This document shows, piece after piece, positions 22,290 through 34,429 of a DNA stretch of 64,000 nucleotides (position 1 is its first letter; the number at the start of each line of letters is the position of its first letter). Below the pieces are notes generated by a model. The model was not told the origin of the DNA, did no database searches, and worked only from the letters and a program-made list of their open reading frames with translations. Location of the stretch: NCBI RefSeq assembly GCF_040954645.1, contig NC_092807.1, positions 2,480,001 through 2,544,000 of the forward strand. Direction: 5' to 3'. A program made the position numbers and the translations under genes. The DNA comes from Diabrotica undecimpunctata (Eukaryota; Arthropoda; Insecta; Coleoptera; Chrysomelidae).

Positions 22290-24190
22290 ATACTACTGAG
22301 TGAAACTAAAGAATGTAAAGCACCCTAGCTCCAAGAAAAACATGGATACAAGACGTCTCAAACAAGACAACACATATACGGAAACGAAATTTAAAATAAA
22401 AGAGAACTTAAAGAAGGTCAAAAAAGATAATGCAGAAACTCTAACAATTGACTAAAAATGTGGAAAAATTCAACATGCCCTTGTGTCAGTTGGAAAAGAA
22501 AACCTCAAACCGCTTGGGGAAAATACAAAACCTTGGATGACAGTAGAAATTCTTGAACTTATGGAAGAACGAAGAAAACATGAAGCAAAAGACCTGAATA
22601 AATACACAGAAATTCAGAAAAACATCAGAACAAAAATTCGAGATACAAAAGAGAGGTTCAAGCTCTCCGACAGATTCAAGGAGATGGAAAATCTGGACAA
22701 AAAGTATGATAGCTTTAATTTACACAAAAAAATCAAAGAAGTTACAGGTTCTAGAAAAAGTACAAGAACGAATATCCTTAAAAATGATAAAGTAGATATC
22801 ATTACTGATATGAAGGAAAAATTGTGTCACTGGACCAATTATCCAAAAGCTATTTATTGATGAAAGAGAAGAACTATCATTAGAAACCACAGAGAATAAC
22901 GGATCACCAATATTAAGGGAAGAAGTCATCTACGCCATCAAAAACACAAAAGAGGGCAAAACTACCAGACCAGATGATGTGATCATTCAATTAATAAAAC
23001 TCATTGATAAATATGTTATTGATGTAATACTTGAACTCTTTAATAGACTGCCACAATCTCCAGACAGTGGCTGCAAGACCTTTGTGGCAAACCCAAAAAG
23101 TCAAGTGCAACATCCTGCTCAGATCACAAAACAATAGCTTTAATGAGTCACACATTTAAAATATTTTTGAAAATAATCCACAGCAGAATTGTTAAAGCTC
23201 TTGAATATGACATTAGTGACACACAATTTGGTTTTAGAAATGATATGAGCACAAGAGATGGTTTGTTCGGCTTCAATGGACTGGCTCAGAGATGCATGGA
23301 TATGAATCAGGACATGTCCTTATGTTTTGTAGATTTTGAAAAGGCATTTGATAAAGTTTAATATAAAAAGCTTGTAAATATATCAAAACGCAAAAATCTT
23401 GACAGTCGTGATATGAAAATTGTCTCTAATCTATATTGGAATCAAACTGCCAAGGTAAGAGTTGACAACCAGAACACCAAAGATATTAAAATACAGAGAG
23501 GAGTCCACCAGGATTACGTGCTGTCACCACTACTCTTTAACAGTGAAGCGGTATTTAAAGAATTGGTCTCAGATTCAATAAAAGGTATATCTACCAATGA
23601 AGAAATGAGACTGGGAATAAACCTTTAAAAGATATCGAATACTTAATAACAGAACTAGAACCAGTGAGGAACTTGGAGACGTAGACAGGAAAATTGACGA
23701 TACTTAAAGATTCAAATACTCAGGATTCATAGTCTTAAAAATTAAAACGACTGAGCAAGAGATAAGCAGCAGATTAGAACAGACATGAACATGTATCAAA
23801 CAAATGAATAAGGTATAGGATAGATAGATATACAAAGGAGAGAATATATAACACCTTGTTACGTAGTGTAATATTTTACAGAGCAGAGAATTGGATAATA
23901 AACGTACAAAATAGGTCCAAAATTACAGCAACCGAGTTCATGATAAGAAGCTGTAGAGTAATAAGTCTGGATTGTATTAAAAATGAGAGGATAATGGCAA
24001 TAAAAGGAGAGATACTAAGCTACATTGAAGACAATCGTTTAATTGGGTATGGACACGTGAGAAGAGCAGATTATACAAAATGGATACCAAAAATTTCAGA
24101 GTTCGGTTTAAAGTCAAAAGAAAAGAGAAAACGAGGTAGACCCCGAAGACCGGGAAGGGATATACTGGAGGAGGCCATGAAAATACTATA
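22290..24190 (+). pseudogene. Decayed LINE polyprotein (RTE-like), internally deleted
   Basis: Plus-strand remnant covering the linker and RT. Linker: TKPWMTVEILELMEERRKHE in the frame 22483-22860. RT: HTFKIFLKIIHSRIVKALE, DTQFGFRNDMSTRDGLFGF, SLCFVDFEKAFDKV and VDNQNTKDIKIQRGVHQDYV. The expected YADD box is missing: after LFNSEAVFKELVSDSIKGIS the reading jumps to later thumb sequence, so about 100 residues are deleted near 23600. The C-terminal part at 23856-24200 has RAENWIINVQNRSKI, LIGYGHVRRADYTKW and the basic KRKRGRPRRPGRDILEEAM. Stops and shifts are frequent. The 5' limit is approximate. Confidence 0.78.
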
Positions 24191-24403
24191 CTTTGTATAA
24201 AAAATCGCAGGTCTGGTCAATTTGATTTTTAAGTCGGATAATTCATTAAATATTTGTAACCCTTAAGATTCAACGTACAAAATAAACAGTACTGAAACTG
24301 AAACATAGATGTCTCTTTAGGCGCGCTGTCATATTCAAATTAACTAGTATAGACCTGTCAAGTAATCCTTAAACAATTAATTATTAAGGCCTAATTGTTA
24401 AAA

Positions 24404-25836
24404 ATGGTGTTAAGTATAGAGGAGAAAGTGTTTCTTGTGGAGCATTATTTTCGCTCATACGGAATCGGCCGACGTAATAGTGCAAGTCTGCAATACGTGT
24501 GTGATCAATTCAAACAACGGTTTAATAAACGTTCTCCAAGTAATGCTGTAATTTTAAAGGCAACGAAAAGGAAACTCAGGGCGTCCCAGGACAGTTAACC
24601 ACAACGATAACCATGAACGTGTTTTTGAGCGAGTCTTGGAAAATCCAAAAGCCAGCCAGACAAGAATAGCGTTGAATCTTGGCTTAAAACGAACTTTCTT
24701 GCAAAGAATCCTGCAGGAGCTGGCTGCATTTTCGTATGTGATTCAGATACATCAACAATTACATCCCAGGAATTATCACAGTAGAGTGGAATCTTCTTCT
24801 TCTTCGTCTAGCCATTCACGTCCACATCTGAACATAAGCCTCTTCAAGTCTTCCTTTCCATTGTTTTTTATTGTACGCTACTTGTAGCCAATTTTTCCCG
24901 GCAGTCCTTTTCAGATCATCTGTCCATCTCATAGGAGGTCTGCCTCTGGGTATTTTGTGTTGGTATGGTCTCCAGGTTAAAATTGATCTGTGCCATTTGT
25001 TTAGATCGCTCCTAGCTACATGTCCAGCGTATTCCCATTTCAACTTTAATGATTTTTGCACCACATCGGTGACTTTGGTTTTCTGTCTTATCCATGTGTT
25101 TGTTTTCTTGTCCTTAAGTGATATACCTAGCATTGCTCTTTCCATCGCGTGTTGAGTGGAATATTGTGCCAGAATTCTTGCTTTAACGTATAAAAATCCT
25201 GAATTTTTGAAAAATGTGTGGTTTTCAGACGAAGCACATTTTCATTTGTCAGGCCATGTAAATCGTCGCACAAATCGATTTCTCGGCTTTTCTAGACCAG
25301 ATGAAGTTCAAGAAATTTCTTTACATAGCGCAAAAGTGAGTGTCTGGTGTGCAGTTTCGGGACGCGGAATCATTGGTCCACACTTTATCGAAGAAAATGG
25401 TATTCAAGTCACACTTAATCAACAGAGGTAGATACAAATTTTAACACGCTTTATCCCTGATTTACATCAATTTTGTCGTGCACGTAATTTGGAATTTCGA
25501 GACCAATTTTTCCAGCAGGATGGGGCAACTTGCCATACTGCTGTCGCAGTTCGTTAATTTCTTCAGGGACATTTTCCAAACAAATTAATTTCACGTTTTA
25601 CTGACTTCCCCTATCCTGCACATTTTCCAGACGCATACATTTGGGGCATGGCTAAAACTGCCTTTTTTAATCGGGTACCACACACCACCAATGAGTTACA
25701 AGGATGCCGTTAGAGCCTTATTCGCGGACTTGAGACAACCTTTATTCCATAACATTACGAGAAATGTTGAATATCGGTATGAAGTCTGTCTTGACAGAGG
25801 AGGAGCTCATTTAGAACATGTTATAAAGTGTCAATA
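24404..25836 (+). pseudogene. DDE transposase with DUF4817-type HTH, interrupted
   Basis: The start MVLSIEEKVFLVEHYFRSYG at 24404 opens the HTH half (QYVCDQFKQRFNKRSPSNA). After one shift it reads VFERVLENPKASQTRIALNL and LKRTFLQRILQELAAFSYV. At 24792 a LINE intervenes. Excising it gives an in-frame join RVE/YCARILALTYKNPEF, followed by the catalytic half: NVWFSDEAHFHLSGHVNRRT (first Asp), KVSVWCAVSGRGIIGPHFIE and FFQQDGATCHTA (second Asp). Then FTDFPYPAHFPDAYIWGMAK follows, where the third acidic residue of SPDLxPxDxxxWG is partly preserved. Several stops make it inactive. Confidence 0.82.
24793..25153 (-). mobile_element. Short family B LINE inside the DDE transposase
   Basis: Flanked by identical 9 bp copies of GAGTGGAAT (24784-24792 and 25154-25162). 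On the minus strand it encodes only the C-terminus: TMERAMLGI-like start, RQKTKVTDVVQKSLKLKWEY, AGHVARSDLNKWHRSILTWR and GRPPMRWTDDLKRTAG, ending AYVQMWT next to a (GAA)4-like tail. It is 361 bp, strongly 5'-truncated, with an open frame (24816-25145). The intact frame suggests a fairly recent insertion compared with the host transposase. Confidence 0.88.
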
Positions 25837-25894
25837 ATATGTATTTTTTAAAACAATAAAATAATTACAAGTTGAGTACTGTTTATTTTGGGCT

Positions 25895-26485
25895 ATACTG
25901 ATGAGCACATGAATGTACAATATTTTTAATTTTATTTTAAATGAAGCCAACTTTAATATGTTTTTTAAGCATTTGCCAAAGACAAAGTGTTAGTAATTAG
26001 AACTCTTAGATATTAACCAATGCAATCTCATCCAAATCATATTCACATTCTTAATTTGTTAATTATTTTTAACTCATTTACTTAACAGTGAGTTATTATT
26101 TTTTGACATTACGTTTTTTTCCTCGTCTTTAATACTGGACCTTGAATTGCAATAATGGCTAATGATTCTATTTACCAACATCGTATTAGAATAATTTTCA
26201 TATTTGATAATTATTTCAGTCATAAAAAATAAAAATAGTCGGCATCATTAAAAACGGATTATTTTGAAAATAATCCTTGTCTGCTTTTAAATTAATTAGA
26301 AAAATACACACTATATGATTTTTTTATTACATATATGTTTTATAATCAATTAACGGTATTTAAAAATATGTGGATTTGTTTATATAATGCGCATTTATTT
26401 TTTTTTATTTTAAGATTGATACAAAAAACAAAACTTCACTGAACTATACTTAATTCCATATATCTTACAATTTCCTTCCTGAAAC
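25895..26485. other. No recognisable gene
   Basis: Very AT-rich sequence with T-runs. Nothing coding or repetitive is evident before the minus-strand LINE begins. Confidence 0.5.
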
Positions 26486-26886
26486 ACGCTATTCATCTAG
26501 CTCTTGATCTTCTTCTTTTGTTTTTCCTTACACTCATCTTTCGAACACTTGTTTTCTGAGTATTTTTTTATTGTACTAAATATGTTTCCGGTTCTTCCCA
26601 ATCTTTCTTTTATTTCCTATTCCTGTTTTCTATTTTCTTCTATGATTGCTCCTAGGTATTTTAAGTGATCTTCTTGTTTTAGCTGCATACTATTTTTAAT
26701 ATTTTTATATCGTACTGTATATTTTCGGTGTTATACGTCAACAAGGCCATGTCGTCTGCAAAGTGTGGTTTGGGTAGTTGTTTGAGTTTCATTTTCCAGT
26801 ATTCTAGTAGAAATTTTCTCATCTTTTTCTTAGATTTGTTCTCACTATGTTTCTATTATTTCTATACATTATTTTTATAATTTCTA

Positions 26887-27890
26887 TTGTGTCAAAAAAG
26901 GGAGATCCGCTTCAATATAAAAACTACCGGGCAATAACTCTACTGACTGTGGCATATAAAATACTGTCAAATATTGTGTATGACCGATTGAGACCATATG
27001 CGGAACAAATAGTTGGGGGATATCAATGTGGTTTCTGCAGGCAGAAGTCTACAATAGATCGATCTTCGTCTTGAGGCAAATCTTGGAAAAGACTAGTGAA
27101 TTTAATATAGACACACATCTCCTTTTCATTGACTTTGAGAGTGCCTATGATAGCATCCATCGAGAATTTCTGATCTATGCACTGAAAAAGTTTAATATTC
27201 CAAGTCAACTCATTGATATCATAAAAGAAACACTTAAAGTACAAAGCAAAATTCGAATTCAAAACGAACTAACAGATACAATTCATGTGAGAACGGGCCT
27301 ACGACAGGGAGATGCCCTATCCTGTATTCTATTTAACATCACATTAGAGAAAATAATTATTGAGTCAAAAGTCAACACCAGAGGAACAATAATAACAAAA
27401 AGTGTACAAATATTGGCATTTGCAGATGATGTTGATATCATAGCTAGAAGCGAAAGAGAGATGATAGAAGCATTTAATGCGATAGAAAGAGCGGCACAAA
27501 GCAGTGGCCTAAACATTAATGAAATAAAAACCAAATACATGAGTTAGACACATATATAAGGGGGTGAAAGAAAATGACATATGGCGCAGAAGATATAACT
27601 TTGAACTATACATAGCATACAATGAACCCGAGATCATAACATCCATAAAGATCGGACGTCTGCGCTGGATGGGCCAAGTTGAACGAATGTTGGAGACTGA
27701 AACACCAAAACATATTATGAGGCAAACACAAGTAGGAAGAAGGTTATAGGGAAGACCCAAACTTAGATACATGGAACAAGTGGAACAAGATCTGAAAACA
27801 CTTAAGATTACCAACTGGAAAAACAAAGCAAGGAACAGAACAGAATGGCGGAAAATCCTAGAATACGCCAGGACCCAGAAACGGTTGTCG
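26887..27890 (+). mobile_element. 5'-truncated LINE inserted in the minus-strand LINE
   Basis: Plus-strand RT remnant beginning abruptly with SKKGDPLQYKNYRAITLLTV and KILSNIVYDRLRPYAEQIVG. A shift near 27040 leads into the frame 27026-27547: SIFVLRQILEKTSEFNIDTH, LLFIDFESAYDSIHREFLIY, VRTGLRQGDALSCILFNITL and the catalytic LAFADDVDIIARS. The C-terminal piece (IGRLRWMGQVERMLETETPK, WKNKARNRTEWRKILEYART) ends near 27880. A segment between the YLG box and the GH box seems deleted near 27550. No clear duplication was found at its ends, but the interrupted host LINE is collinear on both sides. Confidence 0.8.
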
Positions 27891-28361
27891 AGCATTCACT
27901 TTTCTTTCTCGTAATGTTTTTCATACATCCTTCATTAGAATTCTGTCAAACATCTTCTCTAGGTCTATATAGCATATATGTATTTCTTTGTTTGTATTTA
28001 CTATCTTTTCGCTCATTTTTTTTATTGTGAACGTAAGGTCTTGTGTGTTTTTGTTATTTCTGAATCCACATTGTGTGTCTTTCAATGTTGGATCTATTTC
28101 AGCCCTTACTCCTTTCTCTACTATTCTTGCAAATACCTTTCCTGATATATTTGATATGGTTATTCCTCGATAGTTGGTACAATTTCTTCTGCCTCCCTTC
28201 TTATGTATTGGTAGTATAATATCTGTTTTCTAGTCCTGCGCTATTTTCGCTTTGTTTGTTATGTCGTTTATTAATTCCTGTAGGCAATATGTGTTATCTC
28301 TTTCTATAAATCTTCTTATTTCTGGAGTGATGTTATCCCTACCCGCTGCTTTTTCTACTCT

Positions 28362-29481
28362 TCTTCTTCTTCTTCAGTGCCTTATCCGGTCCGGATGTTG
28401 GCGATCATCAAGGCTATCATGGTTTTGTTGACTGCTCTGCGAAACAGCTCCGCTGAGGTCATCCCAAACCATTGTCGGAGATTTTTCAACCACGAGATAC
28501 GACGGCGTCCCGGTCCTCTTCTGCCAAATACTTTACCCTGCATAACGAGTTGAAGAATTCGATATTTTTCTTCGTTCCGCATCACGTGGCCGAGGTACTC
28601 AAGCTTACGTTGTTTAATTAAATTAAGCACTTCTTTTTCTTTTGTCATGCGCTGTAGGACCTCAACGTTGGTGACATGGTCCACATCTCGAAGGCTTCGA
28701 TTCGTTTTTCAGTGGCTGGCATCAGTGTCCAGGCTTCAACTCCATATAGTAACACTGGAAGAACGTAGCACCTCACTATCCGCATCTTGGTTCCCAAACT
28801 GAGATCACTGTAGCACAGCAAGGATCTCAACTTAATAAATGTAGACCGTGCCATTTCAATTCTGGATCTAATCTCTTGAGCGTAGTCCCATTGTACGTTG
28901 AGGGTAGTTCCGAGGTAAGTGAATCTGTCGACTCTCTGGACCTCTTCGCTACCTGCCATTAGTGCCCCGGGATCTAAATTTGTACGGCTGACAACCATGA
29001 ATTTAGTTTTCTTAATATTGAGGTTCAGTCCGTATGTTACGCTCACAGTTCGCACTCGGTCTAGTAAGGCCTGCAGATCGTTTAGGCTGGTTGCTAGTAA
29101 CACAGTGTCATCGGCGTAGCGGATATTATTGATGTATTCACCGTTCACTCGGATTCCCATGTCTAGGTTTGTGAGGGCTTCATTAAAAATCTCCTCAGAG
29201 TATATATTGAAAAGAGTCGCATGATCTTTACTTGGTCGGTCAGCTGGTCTTCGACCTTGACTTGAGCACGCTGGTTCCAGTATAAATTCATGATGATCCG
29301 AATGTCCTTCCATCCATCCTACCATTCCGATCCAATCCTACTCTTTGTAGTGCGGTGACCATCTTCTGGTGCTGACAACGGTCAAATGCCTTGGCGTAGT
29401 CAATAAAACAAATATACACATCACAACTGACATCGCGGCATCTCTGAAGTAGGACTTGTAAGGTGAAAAGTTCTTCACGTG
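28362..29481 (-). mobile_element. Family A LINE inserted in the minus-strand LINE
   Basis: Identical 11 bp copies of TTTTCTACTCT (28351-28361 and 29482-29492) flank it, and the 3' end carries a (GAA)5-like tail. On the minus strand it reads VLLQRCRDVSCDVYICFIDY and AKAFDRCQHQKMVTALQ near 29400, then after a shift LFNIYSEEIFNEALTNLDMG, NNIRYADDTVLLATSLNDLQ, RVDRFTYLGTTLNVQWDYAQ and VLPVLLYGVEAWTLMPATEK. After another shift come HVTNVEVLQRMTKEKEVLNL, YLGHVMRNEEKYRILQLVMQ and GRRRISWLKNLRQWFGMT. It is GC-richer than its surroundings, consistent with a young copy of a less decayed family. Confidence 0.9.
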
Positions 29482-29930
29482 TTTTCTACTCTAACAATCT
29501 TTATTGCCTTCTATCATTCTTCAATTAAGAAACAAAGTATTAATGACAAGAAATTTTTAAAGTAAGTAAAGTAAAGTATAAAAATGTGTTATGTATTAAA
29601 GTTCTCTATCTATGTTACTTCCTCAGTACACGCGATTATCTTCTAATCGGCTTTGTAATTTTTCAGTCAAAATCGGATAATTCGCAAGCAAATTGATTTT
29701 CTATTAATAAACTAACTAATTATTACTAAAGTCACTAAAAAAGAATGGTTAAATAATTTCTAAGTAACCATTCTTAGGTTAGGAATCGTAGTTTATTTAC
29801 ATAATGTGCAAGTTTGCGTTGTTGACTATATTGAACCGGTACAATTTTAGATACCATTGGGTATTTAAGACCTACTTATTTTCAAAAATAAATAAATAAA
29901 TAAATGACACAACGTTCTTGTGTGTTTTAG

Positions 29931-31570
29931 ATGCCCAAAGAAAAATATAGGATTTGGAATGTGAACGACATGAGCCGAGCTCTTCAAACATTTCGTAATG
30001 TAGACATGGGATTAAATGAATGCTGCAGGCAGTATTGACTCCCTAAGCCTACCTTGCTCTGTCACCTTAAGGGGACCAATGTCAAGGCAAATAAAGAAAC
30101 GAAGGCAGTGTCTTACCAACAGCAGTGGAGAAGGAGCTAGTTGACATTTTAAAACTAGGGACGTTGATGTTTGGCCTTACGATCAATGATATTCCACGGC
30201 TTGCATTTCAAATCGTCGAGAAAAATCAAACACCAGATAATTTTAATAAAGAATTCCAAATGGCAGGAACGAAGTGGTTTTATGATTTCAAAGCTCAAGA
30301 AACGTCCATGATGCGCGCAAAAGGATTTAATAAAAGGAATGTTTATATCTTTTTCGATCTTCTGCAAAAATTGTTGGTGAGAATAGGTAATATTGATGCA
30401 ACTCGCATATTTAACGTAGACGAAACGGGTATCAGCACTGTGCAGAACAAATGCCAAAAGGTTCTTGCGCAAAAAGGTAAAAGGCAAGTGGGGTCAATGT
30501 CCAGTGGAGAACGTGGAACAGCTGTTTGCTGTGCGAGTGCTTCAGGAATTTTTCGTTCCACCTATGCTTATATTAACCGTATACGAATGAATAATGATTT
30601 GAGGGTTAGTGCTCCACCAGGGAGTATGGTTGAGATATTAGAATCAGGCCACATGACTAGTGATCTCTTTATAAAATGGCTCCAGCATTTTATTGATTCT
30701 ATAAACCCAACAGTAGAAAAAAAAGTTCTTTTGCTACTGAATGGGCATACAATACACTCCAAGAATCTTAAAGCAATTTCACGTGCTAGAGAGCATGGTG
30801 TAATAATGCTACAATTGCCTGGGCATACGACCCATCGCGTGCAGTCTTTAGGTAGATCATTCTTTAAGCCTTTCAAAGGCTACTACTCAATCAGTTAAAA
30901 AGTGGCTTCGTTCTAACCCTGGATTATGTTTTACACAACTTCACGTAGCTGGCTTGATTTCTGAAGGTTTTGGGAGAGCAGTAAGCATTGAAATTGCAGT
31001 TTATAGTTTCCGAACTAGTGGAGTATAGCCTGTTGATCGAATGGTCTTTAAAGATTATGTATTTTGTGCGGCTGAAAATTGAAATGACCATGAAGACAGT
31101 GAAACTCGGGAAGATGGTGAAAATGAAGAGTCTAATGGGAAAAACAAGGAACCATTTAGGTCTACAACAGGAGCTAATGTAGAGTACGAAATAACTTGGC
31201 CTGAACTACCTAGTCCTATAGAGAGTTTAGCTACGACTACTACACCCACTAGGCCTACTAAAAAGCTCGTGAAGCAAGTCCAAAAATTAACATTTCAATT
31301 GATTCAATTTTCCCGATACCGAAACCTTATCCAAAATTCAAGAAGGATACAGCACAAAAGGCAATGATTTGACGGAAAGTAACTATAAAAATGAATTAAA
31401 ATTGGCTAAACATCTACAGTTAGCACAAGAACAGATAAAAGAAATAAAAATGAAATTGGGGAAGGTTAAACCGAAATCTTAGAAGTAAGTGCTCTAAAAA
31501 TAAAACTAGATGATAAAATTCGTCTTAAAAGGAACAAAAAAGCTGTCAAGAAAAACTTAGCAAAAAAAAT
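29931..31570 (+). pseudogene. pogo/Tigger transposase with two lost catalytic aspartates
   Basis: The N-terminus starts MPKEKYRIWNVNDMSRALQT with a psq/CENP-B type HTH (DMGLNECCRQY, LLCHLKGTNVKANK). The main frame 30125-30898 includes FGLTINDIPRLAFQIVEKNQ, the first catalytic region RIFNVDETGISTVQNK (Asp intact), SSGERGTAVCCASASGIF and LLLLNGHTIHSKNLKAI. There the usual LLLDGH Asp has become Asn. HTTHRVQSLGRSFFKPFKGY follows, where PLD has become SLG. A shift then leads to KKWLRSNPGLCFTQLHVAGL, VYSFRTSGV and a basic C-terminus near 31380-31560 with LTESNYKNELKLAKHLQLAQ. Two of three catalytic Asp residues are gone, so it is inactive irrespective of its stops. Confidence 0.85.
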
Positions 31571-31731
31571 GTGAAAATCCTACAGTTTGTTCATTTAAAT
31601 GCCGCGTCAAGCTCATGTACTTTCATAAACGACATAATTTCTGATATTGGAAAATAAATTGTATTAAACAAAACATGAATAATGGTATTCACACTTAAAT
31701 TTATTTTACTATACACTGATCCCTCTGTATA

Positions 31732-33578
31732 AGAAAAAAGAGAAAAAAGAGAAAAAAGAAAAAAGGGACAACATTTACAACAACAAATTGAAAAAGTAGA
31801 ACGTGACCACAGAAGCAAGCAAAATAAAAAATTCTACAAAGAAGTAAGACAACATAAGAAAGGTGCATATATAAGAACACCGAACTTTGTGAGAGATAAA
31901 AATGAGCAAATGATTACAGCTGAAAATAAAATAATCGAAAGTTGGGCTGAATACTTTGAAAGTCTTCTAAATGTCCAGGTAGACGCGGATGGAAATAAAG
32001 CAAATTGTGAGTACCAAACGGCCGAGATGGAAGTACCCCCGCCAAGCCTGGAAGAAATTATCACGGCGATAGAAACCCTAAAAAATGACAAATCCCCGGG
32101 ACTAGACAATATTGATACAGAACTGATTAAAAAAGGAGGGCATGAACTTAGAACTAAAATACACCAATTAATGAAAGAAGCCTGGGAACAAGAAATAATA
32201 CCAAAAGAATGGAGTGGCTGTATTATCGTGCCAATACATAAAAAAGGCAGAAAGGATACATGTGGCAACTACAGGGGAATCTCACTAATCGTTACTACAT
32301 ATAAGATATTAGCTTCAGTTGTACTAAAACGATTACTGCCATATACAGAGGAAATTATTGGCGATTACCAATGCGGCTTTAGGCCTGGAAGATCAACAAT
32401 CGACCTATCAGACAAATGCTAGAAAAGTATTGGGAATATAATAAAGAAGTACACCAGATCTTCATAGATTTCAAACAAGCATATGATTCCATAGATCGCT
32501 TAAAACTGTGGAGTGCAATGATGGAGTTAGGGTACCAAAGAAGCTGCCCATGATTGCGCGAATGTGTGTCAACAATTCCTTTGCACAAATTAGAATAGGA
32601 GGCAAAACTTCAAAGGCTTTCGGCATAAGCACCGGACTCAGACAGGGAGACCCGCTGTCCCCATTACTATTTAACCTAGCATTGGAATATGCAATGCGAA
32701 AAATCTATACCAGAGTCAAACCAGACATAACTGCCAGAGGAGCAAAGATTATTGTCGCATTTGCAGATGATGTAGATGCAGTAGCACAGATAACACTGGA
32801 AGTAAAGGATATAGTATCGAACTTTGAAGAAGCAACACCAAGCGTAGGCCTGAAAATAAACGAAGAAAAAACTAAATACATAATCGTATCAAAAAAGGAA
32901 CTACAGCGAATAAAACAAAACATTACCATAAACGATCATAATTTTGAGGTGGTCAAAGAATTCAAATACCTAGGAGCAACAATTACCAGTGAAAACACAG
33001 GAGAACGGGAGGTTGAAATACGAATACTGGCGGGGAATAAATCATTCTTTTCCATTTAACATCTAATGAGGTCAAAGCTTCTCTCAAGGCGTGCCAAAAT
33101 CCAAATGTACAAAACCATAATACGACCAGCAGTGACATATGGAAGTGAAACATGGACATTGAGAAAGAAAGAAATCAATAAGCTATTAGTGTGGGAACGC
33201 AAAATCCTGCGAATTATATATGGTCCTTGCAGGGACAGCGTGACAAATGAATGGAGGAGCTGATACAACAATGAAATAGAGACTCTCTTCGGGAAAGGAA
33301 ACATCATAAGATACATAAAAGCCAATAGATTAAGATGGGCAGGCCACGTGGTACGGAGTGATGACGACAGACTGATTAGCAATGTGTTTTGGGAAAGACC
33401 AGATGGTAGAAGATCGACAGGAAGGCCTAGAAAAAGGTGGAAGACGCAGTCAGGGAAGACCTGGAGAAGATGGAAGTAAGGCCATGGGAAATAATAGCAC
33501 AGAATCGGAATCAATGGAAGGCAATAGTAAACGCGGCAAAAACTAACGAAGAGTTGTAAAAGCCAATGATGATGATGA
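31732..33578 (+). mobile_element. 5'-truncated LINE with (TGA)n tail
   Basis: Target-site duplications TGATCCCTCTGTATA at 31717-31731 and 33579-33593 flank it exactly, and the 3' tail is (GAT)5-like. Because the duplication begins TGA, the tail and target merge, consistent with annealing of the tail at the target during priming. The insertion lies in the 3' region of the Tigger element. Sequence upstream of the RT is short, so the endonuclease is absent. Confidence 0.9.
31770..33560 (+). pseudogene. Reverse transcriptase of the (TGA)n-tailed LINE
   Basis: The first frame (31889-32422) has KIIESWAEYFESLLNVQVDA, LKNDKSPGLDNIDTELIKKG, WSGCIIVPIHKKGRKDTCGN, YRGISLIVTTYKILASVVLK and YQCGFRPGRSTIDL. 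A shift near 32410 gives HQIFIDFKQAYDSIDRLKLW. A second shift leads to 32508-33059 with GISTGLRQGDPLSPLLFNLA, IIVAFADDVDAVAQITLEVK (catalytic FADD intact), KINEEKTKYIIVS and FKYLGATITSENTGEREVEI. The third segment 33066-33263 has YKTIIRPAVTYGSETWTLRK and WERKILRIIYGPC, followed by LRWAGHVVRSDDDRLISNVF and TGRPRKRW. There are about four shifts over a protein that is otherwise well conserved. This suggests a copy of moderate age. Confidence 0.87.
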
Positions 33579-33837
33579 TGATCCCTCTGTATAGGGTACA
33601 ATCAAGGAAACCCATGGTACAATAAAGGCAACTAGTTTTCTAAATTACACTTGCAACCTACCAGGAAAACATAAATTTTTAACAGTACAATCAATGATAT
33701 TAAGTTACAAAAATTATCTTGTATGTATAAATGTTTATTATTTATCCTAATATATCGTTCAGTTAAATATGACGAATATTATTCAAATTAAAATTCAAAA
33801 TATGTTAAGTGGTAGGTACAATATTGGCAACTCTCCC

Positions 33838-34425
33838 ATATATGCCTATGAGAAGAGTGAATAGAAGAAAAGAAAATATATTAATATGTTACTTATTATT
33901 CATATCAATTTAAGTAAAATAAATAATTCATAAATAAACATAAGTTTTTATTGCAAAATAAAAATAGTAAATGAAACCTTCGTTTAAAAGTGGTTTGCAA
34001 TTTCTCCGTTTCAGCTCTAGTCCGGATCTGCAAGGAAAGCCTTGCCGTTAATTAAGTAATTAAGACAGAATAATTAACAACGATATTTTTATATAATCCC
34101 AAAATCTCCTATTTCATACCAGAATATCCTTTTGTGTCGAGCGCTCAACGTTTTTCCCAACTTTAGGCATTTAGGTATTATTACTACGGCGGCTTTAGTG
34201 TCTTTGAATACAAATTTCATTCCTATACAACTTCATCAGTAATTGTGCGGACTTAATTAAGCTAATTATATACAATAGACGTGAAAAAACACGGTATATA
34301 CATAGATAGGTGTTACATGAGAAAACATTCTACGATTATCTAAGAACAATGAGAGGCGATTTTTTTAATGCTTTTTCTATTAAGTTGTTAGGCTTAGAGG
34401 AGTTCTTCTTCTTTTTATTATATCA
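33838..34425. other. No recognisable gene
   Basis: AT-rich sequence with a small GC-richer island at 34000-34060 and again at 34180-34240. No long frame or repeat was recognised. Confidence 0.45.
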
Positions 34426-34429
34426 GACA

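Larger units (their letters stand above)
24278..25894 (+). mobile_element. DDE transposon (DUF4817 type), split by a LINE
   Basis: A plus-strand transposase relic flanked by short inverted repeats: CAAAATAAACAGTACT at 24278-24293 and its complement AGTACTGTTTATTTTG at 25875-25890, with TA nearby on both sides. Without the nested LINE the element would be about 1.25 kb, a normal size for this superfamily. The exact outer ends are uncertain by a few bases. Confidence 0.65.
26490..29560 (-). pseudogene. Old minus-strand LINE broken by two later LINEs
   Basis: Three collinear minus-strand pieces belong to one RT gene. The 5' piece (29482 to about 29560) and 27891-28361 give EKAAGRDNITPEIRRFIERD, then DIILPIHKKGGRRNCTNYRG, VFARIVEKGVRAEIDPTLKD, TQCGFRNNKNTQDLTFTIKK and IHICYIDLEKMFDRI. 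The 3' piece 26490-26886 continues with IEIIKIMYRNNRNIVRTNLR, FADDMALLTYNTENIQYDI, LKYLGAIIEENRKQEIKERL and FSTIKKYSENKC. The join across 28361/29482 is exact at the protein level (VEKAAGRDN). The gene has several stops. It is the oldest layer of this nest. Confidence 0.78.
29836..33837 (+). mobile_element. pogo/Tigger-like DNA transposon, split by a LINE
   Basis: The plus-strand transposase relic at 29931-31570 is accompanied by repeated short motifs GGTACAAT-N3-GG-NAAC: at 33595 and 33616 downstream, again near 33816, and an outer GGTACAAT at about 29838 upstream. I use the outermost motifs as approximate limits. The LINE at 31732-33578 splits its 3' region. Outer TIRs could not be aligned base by base, so the ends are provisional. 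Confidence 0.5.

Noticed and set aside
34200..34250. Minus-strand ACTGATGAAG ... GAAATTTG, hammerhead-like
   Set aside because: The presumed helix II arms (AGTTG and GGAAT) do not pair; only the core words match.
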